Below, piece after piece: positions 1 to 4,999 of a DNA stretch of 6,712 nucleotides. The translations under genes and the position numbers were made by a program. The DNA lies in assembly GCA_947501315.1 (NCBI GenBank), contig CANMXH010000125.1, positions 1-6,712 on the forward strand, read 5' to 3'. This stretch comes from Caulobacteraceae bacterium (lineage in GTDB: Bacteria > Pseudomonadota > Alphaproteobacteria > Caulobacterales > Caulobacteraceae). The notes under the pieces were generated by a model that was not told the DNA's origin, searched no databases, and saw nothing but the letters and a program-made list of their open reading frames with translations. The first letter of the stretch is position 1. Every line of letters starts with the position of its first letter.

Positions 1-56
1 CGGTCACAGGACGCCAGCAGCAACAGGCCCAGCGAAAGGCCGATCAAACGTCTCAT
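1..56 (-). CDS. N-terminal fragment of a lipoprotein (cut by left window edge)
   Basis: Only the first 18 codons lie in the window. They read M-R-R-L-I-G-L-S-L-G-L-L-L-L-A-S-C-D, a typical lipoprotein signal peptide: two arginines, a hydrophobic core (residues 4-14) and the lipobox L-A-S-C with the lipidated cysteine at position 17. The protein should be exported and anchored by lipid. Asp at position +2 after the cysteine is the inner-membrane retention signal in E. coli; whether the rule holds here is unknown. Start choice: two more in-frame ATGs lie upstream (codons at 66-68 and 60-62), but the GAGG at 63-66 sits 6 bases before the ATG at 54-56, which favours the latter. The gene lies 60 bases downstream of the methyltransferase gene on the same strand and could be co-transcribed with it. 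The mature domain is outside the window, so no function can be given. Confidence 0.75.
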   Translation of the reverse strand, partial: MRRLIGLSLGLLLLASCD

Positions 57-69
57 GGCCATCCTCATT

Positions 70-103
70 GAAGCCGGGGCTTCGACCGCATCACGCCGCG
101 GTC
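70..103. repeat. Two small adjacent inverted repeats after the methyltransferase gene
   Basis: In the 60-base gap between the two leftmost minus-strand genes, GACCGC (84-89) pairs with GCGGTC (98-103) across an 8-base loop, and GAAGC (70-74) pairs with GCTTC (79-83) across a 4-base loop. Both could form weak hairpins in the minus-strand transcript just after the methyltransferase stop. No U-run follows, so they are not convincing intrinsic terminators. The second hairpin lies just upstream of the lipoprotein's ribosome binding site. In DNA this GC-rich, short dyads also arise by chance. Confidence 0.25.
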
Positions 104-116
104 CGGCTGTCCACTG

Positions 117-749
117 TCAGGGCAGGTTGGCGATGACGTGCAGCCATCCCGACATCTGGCCGAAGTCGACCAGCTCGAACACCGGGATCGCCACCAGGAA
201 CATCAGTCCGTCGCGGATTGTCGTCAGAAACAGGTCCGGCCGGATGGTCAGCAGCTCCTCATCGCGCCAGAGCGAGGGGCGCGGCCAGAAACGCGGTGTG
301 CGGGCCTTGTAGGCGGCATAGACGGCTCCGAACTCCTGCTCGAGAAAAGCCTCCTCACGCCGGACCGTCATGTAGAAGACCGCCATGGCGGCGAGGACGA
401 AGCCGAGGCCGATGGTGACACTGCCACTCTGCGCACCGATCCCGAAGGCCCCGATGTAGCTGAAGACATAGAGGGGATTGCGCGTGATGGAATAGGGCCC
501 GCGGTCGACGATCTCGGCCTTCTTGCGGCCTCCGATATACAGCGAGCACCAGGCCCTGCCGACGATCGAAAAAACCATGGCGACGAGGCCGGCCGACTCC
601 ACGTGCTCGTGCCACTCGCCGTCGATGCCGCCGATGGACTGGGTGACCGACGCCAGACCTACCAGCCCCACAAGGGCCAGGAGGACGGCCAGCTTGCGGA
701 TTCGCTGCACCGTGGAAAGGTCCAGGGCCGGACGATGTGTCGCTGTCAT
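117..749 (-). CDS. Isoprenylcysteine carboxyl methyltransferase (ICMT/PEMT-like) family membrane protein
   Basis: A 210-residue integral-membrane methyltransferase of the ICMT/phospholipid methyltransferase superfamily, which transfers a methyl group from S-adenosylmethionine to a lipid-like substrate at the membrane. Hydrophobic segments lie at about 18-36, 51-70, 92-127 (probably a helical hairpin) and 178-196. The family signature is clear. G-P-Y-S-I-T-R-N-P-L-Y at 84-94 corresponds to the R-H-P-x-Y SAM-binding motif, with Asn in the usual His position, and R-R-E-E at 130-133 supplies the paired acidic residues. They are followed by the Y-x-x-Y-K-x-R-x-P-R-F-W-P stretch at 144-156 common in bacterial members. 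The start has GGAG 8 bases upstream. The gene follows the M28 peptidase gene by 95 bases on the same strand. Bacterial members usually have no known substrate, and since bacteria lack the eukaryotic CaaX proteins, isoprenylcysteine need not be the substrate here. The family assignment is firm; the substrate is unknown. Confidence 0.88.
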   Translation of the reverse strand: MTATHRPALDLSTVQRIRKLAVLLALVGLVGLASVTQSIGGIDGEWHEHVESAGLVAMVFSIVGRAWCSLYIGGRKKAEIVDRGPYSITRNPLYVFSYIGAFGIGAQSGSVTIGLGFVLAAMAVFYMTVRREEAFLEQEFGAVYAAYKARTPRFWPRPSLWRDEELLTIRPDLFLTTIRDGLMFLVAIPVFELVDFGQMSGWLHVIANLP

Positions 750-813
750 GAAACCGTCTCCATTCGGCGCAACAGACGACCGAAACGTGACGAATTCAAG
801 TAGGATTTGTGCG

Positions 814-831
814 ACCGGCAGTAGCGCCGGT
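814..831. repeat. Inverted repeat just after the M28 peptidase stop
   Basis: ACCGGC (814-819) and GCCGGT (826-831) form a perfect 6-bp dyad with a 6-base loop, starting 14 bases past the peptidase stop codon in the 95-base gap before the methyltransferase gene. In the minus-strand transcript it would be a stable GC hairpin, but the following bases (CGCACAAATCC) are not a U-run. It may mark an RNA 3' end or stabilise one, or be chance. I saw no convincing promoter in the rest of the gap (750-844), which is mildly in favour of read-through from the peptidase gene. Confidence 0.3.
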
Positions 832-844
832 GACGGGATGGGCT

Positions 845-1825
845 CTAGCGATCCAGGTTGCGATCCAGGGCCCTGAAGGCCGCGATCGAAAGTTCGGTCG
901 CACTGATGAAGACCGAGGGCGTGATCTTCTCGAAATCATCCGACGGCCGATGATAGTCGGGATGGTAGTTCACACCCAGATAAAGGAACGGCACCTGGGC
1001 CCTGTAGAAGGCTGCGTGGTCCGAGGCCTCGACCCAATTGTCCTCGCCGGTGTCCTGCGGCGTGTCCTTGCCGAAGGCCAGGGCGACCGCACCATTGGCC
1101 GGAAGGCCTTCCAGGATCGGCCGGAAGTTCGGGTGCTGGTAGGTGCCCGTAACCCACAGCTTGCCGTCGGTCTCGGCCCGCGCCGTCATGTCGAAATTCA
1201 GGTTCATGGTGATCGCTTCGAGCGGCATCGGCGGGGCCTCGACAAAATGCCGGGCGCCCAGCAGCCCGCGCTCCTCGCCATCCAGGGCCACGATCAGCAC
1301 GCTGTGCTCCGGGGCCTGACGCTTCAGATCGGCCGCAAGGGCCAGCATGGTGGCGACGCCCGAGGCATTGTCATCGGCCCCGTTGAACACCTGACCCTCG
1401 GCATTGACGCCGACATGGTCATAGTGGGCGGTCACGACGATATAGCGGTCGGCGACGCGGGTGCCGGGGATCATGCCGATGATGTTGACGCCATTGAAGG
1501 TCCGGGGCCCGGAGCGGGTGCGACCCTGCATTTCCCAGGGCTGCAGCCGGCCCATTGGCGGGGCGCTGACGCCCAGCCCCTCCAGCCGGCCGACGATATA
1601 GTTGCGCGCCATCTCCCCGCCCGGCGCGCCGGTGTCGCGGCCCTGCATGGCATCGGCGGAGAGGATTCGCACATCCTCCAGCAACTGGACGTGCATCGCC
1701 GACGGCGCCGGCGCAGACGTCGCGGCGGGCGGCGTCGAATCCGATCCGAACAGGCTCCCGCAGGCCGAAAGCAGCAGGGCACCACCGAGGGCGCTGGACA
1801 GGGCGAGCAGGCGGGCGTGCGACAT
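845..1825 (-). CDS. M28 family zinc aminopeptidase, lipoprotein
   Basis: A 326-residue di-zinc exopeptidase of family M28, expected to release amino acids from peptides outside the cytoplasm. The N-terminus is a lipoprotein signal with lipobox L-S-A-C and lipidated Cys22. Gly at +2 allows outer-membrane sorting by the E. coli rule. A Ser/Pro/Ala-rich linker (about 28-43) precedes the catalytic domain. All metal ligands are visible: His134 in T-A-H-Y-D-H, bridging Asp151 in N-G-A-D-D-N-A-S-G, catalytic Glu184 and ligand Glu185 in D-G-E-E-R-G, Asp212 in N-F-D-M, and His292 in D-Y-H-R-P-S-D-D. The S-D-H-A-A-F motif at 268-273 is also typical. The protein should therefore be active. The start is well supported: GAGGAG at 1831-1836 lies 5 bases before the ATG. 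It is transcribed divergently from the secreted jelly-roll gene and could lead a minus-strand operon with the methyltransferase. The natural substrate cannot be told from sequence. Confidence 0.93.
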   Translation of the reverse strand: MSHARLLALSSALGGALLLSACGSLFGSDSTPPAATSAPAPSAMHVQLLEDVRILSADAMQGRDTGAPGGEMARNYIVGRLEGLGVSAPPMGRLQPWEMQGRTRSGPRTFNGVNIIGMIPGTRVADRYIVVTAHYDHVGVNAEGQVFNGADDNASGVATMLALAADLKRQAPEHSVLIVALDGEERGLLGARHFVEAPPMPLEAITMNLNFDMTARAETDGKLWVTGTYQHPNFRPILEGLPANGAVALAFGKDTPQDTGEDNWVEASDHAAFYRAQVPFLYLGVNYHPDYHRPSDDFEKITPSVFISATELSIAAFRALDRNLDR

Positions 1826-1848
1826 GGAAGCTCCTCAAGGTCGATTTC

Positions 1849-1877
1849 AGGCTAGCAGGCCGGGCTCGGGACGTCAG
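1849..1877 (-). promoter_or_regulatory. Candidate housekeeping promoter for the M28 peptidase gene
   Basis: Read on the minus strand, CTGACGT (1871-1877) and GCTAGCCT (1849-1856) are separated by 14 bases. This resembles the Caulobacter sigma-73 consensus TTGACGS-(10-14 bases)-GCTANAWC: one or two mismatches in the -35 element, and the GCTA core kept in the -10 with a poor 3' half. Transcription would start near 1842, giving a leader of about 17 bases that just includes the GAGGAG ribosome binding site. The -35 element overlaps the inverted repeat at 1867-1889. Prediction only. Confidence 0.4.
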
Positions 1878-1889
1878 CTTAACGTCCCG
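1867..1889. promoter_or_regulatory. Inverted repeat, possible operator
   Basis: CGGGACGT (1867-1874) and ACGTCCCG (1882-1889) form a perfect 8-bp inverted repeat around the 7-base spacer CAGCTTA. It lies in the 147-base divergent intergenic region, 42 bases before the peptidase ATG and 84 bases before the ATG of the secreted-protein gene. Its left arm covers most of the candidate -35 element of the peptidase promoter, the usual position for a repressor site. A dimeric regulator is the natural reading, since the repeat is upstream of both genes' likely transcription starts and so would not be in either mRNA as a hairpin. No regulator gene is in the window and I do not recognise the half-site. 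Confidence 0.45.
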
Positions 1890-1922
1890 TCATGGCGAAA
1901 CAAAAGGTGTGCGCCCGGCCCG

Positions 1923-1951
1923 TTGCGAGCTCCCGGCCAAGGCTCGATAGT
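1923..1951 (+). promoter_or_regulatory. Candidate promoter for the secreted jelly-roll gene
   Basis: TTGCGA (1923-1928) and GATAGT (1946-1951) are spaced by 17 bases, each matching 4 of 6 positions of the sigma-70 consensus. An overlapping reading in Caulobacter terms is TTGCGAG, 13 bases, GCTCGATA. Transcription would begin near 1957-1958, immediately before the strong GGAGGAGGG ribosome binding site at 1960-1968. The match is weak and is listed because it is the best in the region. Confidence 0.3.
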
Positions 1952-1972
1952 AACTCGACGGAGGAGGGATAC

Positions 1973-2566
1973 ATGAAACGACTGGCGATCGCCGCTGCAA
2001 CTGCGGTCCTGATCTTCACCGCGGCACCGTCGACGGCCCAGGAAGCGCCGCCCACAAACGCCCGCCCATCGTTGCTCGAACGCGCGGTCAATGCAGTCCA
2101 TGTCAGCAGCTTTGACGTCTACGGACCCGGCCAGAGCCACGCCATCGTAGAATCCACCGTCCAGGGGGGCCGGGCGCTGCGGGTCGACGTCGCGACGGCC
2201 GGCACCAACATCTGGGATGTCGGCGCGGGATCGGCGACGACCAGGCCCGTTCGAAACGGCGACGTCCTGTTGCTGGCCGTCTGGCTGCGGGCCGAGCGCT
2301 TGCCCGCGGGGGCCCAGACCGCGCGCGTCAACGTTCGCCTGCAAGACGCCGCCGCGCCCTATGCCGAGATCGGCAGCGCCGAGGTCATGGTCGGGTCAGA
2401 GTGGAAGATGTACTTCGCCCAAGCGGTTGCGACGCGCGACTATTCCCCGGGCGCGGCCGCCGCGACAATCCAGCTGGCCTCGGCCAGTCAGACGATCGAC
2501 CTCGGTCCGGTCTTCATCCTCGACTTCGGCCCGGACTACGACCGTTCGTCCCTGCCGACCAACTAA
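1973..2566 (+). CDS. Small secreted protein with a jelly-roll (carbohydrate-binding-like) domain
   Basis: A 197-residue exported protein. The signal peptide is clear: K2-R3, a hydrophobic stretch at 4-18, and a probable cleavage after S-T-A at residue 22. The mature part (about 175 residues) has alternating hydrophobic strands and an aromatic/Gly pattern like a CBM4/9-type galactose-binding-like jelly-roll. Examples are G-G-R-A-L-R-V-D-V near 65-73, N-I-W-D-V-G near 79-84, R-P-V-R-N-G-D-V-L-L-L-A-V-W-L-R-A at 91-107, E-W-K-M-Y-F at 143-148 and T-I-D-L-G-P-V-F at 174-181. It carries no catalytic domain, so it would be a stand-alone binding module. Carbohydrate binding is an inference from fold resemblance. 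The start is fixed by GGAGGAGGG at 1960-1968, 4 bases before the ATG. An upstream in-frame ATG at 1892 would bury the signal peptide and has no ribosome site. It is divergent from the M28 gene and 93 bases ahead of ligA. Confidence 0.7.
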   Translation: MKRLAIAAATAVLIFTAAPSTAQEAPPTNARPSLLERAVNAVHVSSFDVYGPGQSHAIVESTVQGGRALRVDVATAGTNIWDVGAGSATTRPVRNGDVLLLAVWLRAERLPAGAQTARVNVRLQDAAAPYAEIGSAEVMVGSEWKMYFAQAVATRDYSPGAAAATIQLASASQTIDLGPVFILDFGPDYDRSSLPTN

Positions 2567-2651
2567 GTCGATTTCGGTCCAGTATCGCCCCGGTTTGCGC
2601 GTGGCCCCCGCCTGACCGCTGATGCTACAGGTGAAGGCCCGCCAACCGCCC

Positions 2652-2656
2652 GATTC
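2652..2656. promoter_or_regulatory. GANTC (CcrM-type methylation) site just before ligA
   Basis: GATTC at 2652-2656 ends 3 bases before the ligA ATG and is the only GANTC I found in any intergenic stretch of this window; the others I located are inside genes. In Caulobacterales the cell-cycle methylase CcrM modifies GANTC, and such sites near promoters can make a gene respond to replication passage through GcrA. Here the site is in the translation-start region and not in a recognised promoter, so a regulatory role is only a possibility. Confidence 0.25.
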
Positions 2657-2659
2657 CCG

Positions 2660-4999
2660 ATGACCGAAACACCGATCCCGGACCTGAGCGAGGCCGAAGC
2701 CGAGACGGAACTGGCTCGCCTCTCGGCAGAGCTGGCGCGTCACGACGCCCTCTATCACGGGCAGGACGCCCCCGAGATTTCCGACGCCGACTACGACGCC
2801 CTCAAGCGACGGGCCCTTGAGATCGAGGACCTGTTCCCCGACCTGACCCGCCCCGCCTCACCGTCGCAGGTGGTCGGCGCCGCCGCCTCCAGCCAGTTCG
2901 CCCCGGTGCGCCACGGCGTGCCCATGCTGTCGCTCGACAACGCCTTTTCAGCGGAAGAGGTGACCGACTTCGTCGCCCGCATCCGCCGCTTCCTGAAACT
3001 GCCGGTCGATGAAGCCGTGGCCTTTGTCGGTGAGCCCAAGATCGACGGGCTCTCTGCCAGCCTGCGCTACGAGAACGGCGTGCTGGTCACCGGCGCGACG
3101 CGCGGCGACGGCCGGACCGGCGAGGACGTCACCGCCAATCTGCGCACCATCGCCGACATCCCCCAGACCCTGTCCGGCTCGGGCTGGCCCGACGTCATCG
3201 AGGTCCGTGGCGAGGTCTATGCCCCCAACGACGCCTTTGACGCCTTCAACGCCGCGGCCGAGGCCGACGGCCAGCGCACCTATGCCAATCCGCGCAATTT
3301 CGCCGCCGGCTCCCTGCGCCAGAAGGACCCGGCGATCACGGCCAAACGGCCCCTGCGGTTCTTCGCCTATGCCTGGGGCGAGACCTCGATCGCCTTCGCT
3401 GAAACGCAAGCCGACGCCCTCAAGGCACTGAAAGACTGGGGCTTTCAGGTCAACGTCCGGTCCCGTCGCGTCGAGGACGCCGCCGGCCTGCAAGACCTCT
3501 ACGCCGAACTGGAGCGCGACCGCGCCAGCCTCGGCTATGACATCGACGGCGTGGTCTGCAAGGTCGACCGGCTGGACTGGCAGGCCCGCCTCGGCTTCGT
3601 CGCCCGCACGCCCCGCTGGGCCATCGCCCGCAAATTCCCGGCCCAGCAGGCGACGACGGTGCTGGAGGGCATCGACATCCAGGTGGGCCGGACGGGGTCG
3701 CACACCCCCGTCGCGCGGCTGCATCCCGTCACTGTCGGCGGCGTGGTCGTGCGCAACGCCACCCTGCACAATGCCGATGAGATCGCCCGGCTGGACGTGC
3801 GCCTCGGCGACACCGTCACCCTGCAAAGGGCCGGAGACGTCATCCCCCAGATCCTCGGCGTGGTCGACGCCGACCGCCCGGACCGGGGCGAGCCGTGGGA
3901 CTTCCCCCACCTCTGCGCCTGCCCGCTTAAGACAGCGCTGGTGAAGGAGACCAATGCCTCCGGTGTCGAGAGTGTCGTCCGCCGCTGCACCGGCGAGTTG
4001 GCCTGCCCGTTCCAGCGCATCGAACACCTCAAGCATTTCTGCAGCCGCCGCGCCTTCGATATCGAGGGTCTGGGCGAGAAACAGCTGACCGCCTTCCATG
4101 AACGCGGCTGGATCAGCCAGCCCGCCGACATCTTCCGCCTCGCCCGCGATGCGGAGAAGCTCGATGCCCTGCGCGCCGAGGACGGCTATGGCGAGACCAG
4201 CGTCGGCAACCTGGTCGCCGGCATCGACGCCCGCCGCATCATCAGCCTCGACCGCTTCATCTATGGCCTCGGCGTGCGCGACATCGGCGAACAGACCTCC
4301 ATCGTCCTGGCCCGCGCCCTCGAGACCTGGCCCGCCTTCGAGGCCGCCTGCGTCGCCGCGGCCGACGGCATCCCGAGCGAGGACTGGGTCCGGCTGAACG
4401 AGGCCCCGGCCGTGTCGCCGCGCGTGGTCGCCACCCTCGCCGAGGCTTCACCGACCGCTGCGGACCCGTGGCCCGAAGCCCCCATCGACCAGAAGATCGC
4501 CCTCGCCTTCCCCGGCCTCGCCGCTCCCGCCCGTCGCGGGCTCGCAACCCTGGCCGACGACTGGGCCGGACTGGTCCGGCTGGCCGCTATCGCCCGCGAC
4601 GAAGGCCCGTCCGAAGGCCTCGGCCAGATTGCCGGCGTGTCCGGCGTCGGCCCGGTTGCCGCCCGGGCGCTGGCCCTGTTCTTCCGCGAGACCCACAACC
4701 GCGCCATGGTCGACGCCCTCGTCGCCGAGATGACCAACATCGAGGACGCAGAACGCCCGAAGACGGACACCCGCGTCGCTGGCAAGACCGTTGTCTTCAC
4801 CGGAGCCCTCGAACGCTTCACCCGCGACGAGGCCAAGGCCCGGGCCGAAGCGCTCGGGGCCAAGGTCTCGGGCTCGGTGTCGAGGAAGACCGACTATCTG
4901 GTCGCCGGCCCCGGCGCCGGCTCCAAGATGGCCGATGCGCTCAAACACGGCGTCACGGTCCTGACCGAGGACGAGTGGCTGGCCCTGATCGGCGGTTAG
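2660..4999 (+). CDS. ligA: NAD+-dependent DNA ligase LigA
   Basis: A 779-residue replicative DNA ligase that seals 3'-OH/5'-phosphate nicks using NAD+ (lagging-strand joining, excision repair); cytoplasmic. Domain Ia (1-75) carries the NMN-binding residues Y32, H33, D42, Y45 and D46. The nucleotidyltransferase domain has E125-P-K127-I-D-G with the adenylated lysine K127, then R148, E185, K301 and K325, all in E. coli LigA spacing. An OB fold follows (about 335-405, including Q-V-G-R-T-G). The zinc-knuckle cysteines are C419, C421, C443 and C449, so the first pair is C-x-C, not C-x2-C. Helix-hairpin-helix motifs lie near 469-482, 536-552 and 657-675, and a C-terminal BRCT domain at about 704-779. 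It is about 110 residues longer than E. coli LigA (671), mostly through an insertion at roughly 555-650. The ATG is the only in-frame start after the stop at 2633, yet no Shine-Dalgarno lies at normal spacing (GGTGAAGG is about 21 bases away). The gene is 93 bases after the jelly-roll gene; I see no clear terminator or promoter between them. The 3' end overlaps the convergent reductase gene. Confidence 0.98.
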   Translation: MTETPIPDLSEAEAETELARLSAELARHDALYHGQDAPEISDADYDALKRRALEIEDLFPDLTRPASPSQVVGAAASSQFAPVRHGVPMLSLDNAFSAEEVTDFVARIRRFLKLPVDEAVAFVGEPKIDGLSASLRYENGVLVTGATRGDGRTGEDVTANLRTIADIPQTLSGSGWPDVIEVRGEVYAPNDAFDAFNAAAEADGQRTYANPRNFAAGSLRQKDPAITAKRPLRFFAYAWGETSIAFAETQADALKALKDWGFQVNVRSRRVEDAAGLQDLYAELERDRASLGYDIDGVVCKVDRLDWQARLGFVARTPRWAIARKFPAQQATTVLEGIDIQVGRTGSHTPVARLHPVTVGGVVVRNATLHNADEIARLDVRLGDTVTLQRAGDVIPQILGVVDADRPDRGEPWDFPHLCACPLKTALVKETNASGVESVVRRCTGELACPFQRIEHLKHFCSRRAFDIEGLGEKQLTAFHERGWISQPADIFRLARDAEKLDALRAEDGYGETSVGNLVAGIDARRIISLDRFIYGLGVRDIGEQTSIVLARALETWPAFEAACVAAADGIPSEDWVRLNEAPAVSPRVVATLAEASPTAADPWPEAPIDQKIALAFPGLAAPARRGLATLADDWAGLVRLAAIARDEGPSEGLGQIAGVSGVGPVAARALALFFRETHNRAMVDALVAEMTNIEDAERPKTDTRVAGKTVVFTGALERFTRDEAKARAEALGAKVSGSVSRKTDYLVAGPGAGSKMADALKHGVTVLTEDEWLALIGG

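Noticed and set aside
138..803. 221-residue plus-strand frame opposite the methyltransferase gene
   Set aside because: Hydrophilic, low-complexity translation without motifs; the opposite strand encodes a protein with clear membrane segments and SAM motifs.
809..1855. 348-residue open frame on the plus strand opposite the M28 peptidase gene
   Set aside because: It covers the whole peptidase gene in reverse, includes a poly-arginine run created by the Ala/Pro-rich linker codons, and shows no family motif.
1892..1972. N-terminal extension of the secreted jelly-roll protein from an ATG at 1892
   Set aside because: It has no ribosome binding site, would place 27 charged residues ahead of a clear signal peptide, and ignores the excellent GGAGGAGGG before the ATG at 1973.
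1840..2576. 9-base direct repeat GTCGATTTC at 1840-1848 and 2568-2576
   Set aside because: Too short to mean anything: no flanking similarity, no mobile gene between the copies, and both fall at unrelated gene boundaries.
2948..4099. 383-residue open frame on the minus strand opposite ligA
   Set aside because: It is antisense to the nucleotidyltransferase and OB domains of an unmistakable ligA. The composition is Gly/Ala/Asp/Val-rich without domain motifs, as expected of a GC-rich shadow frame.
4905..4925. GC-rich dyads around GCCGG/CCGGC near the ligA 3' end as a reductase terminator
   Set aside because: They arise from Ala/Gly codons in the BRCT domain, have no T-run on either strand, and overlap several equally good alternative pairings.
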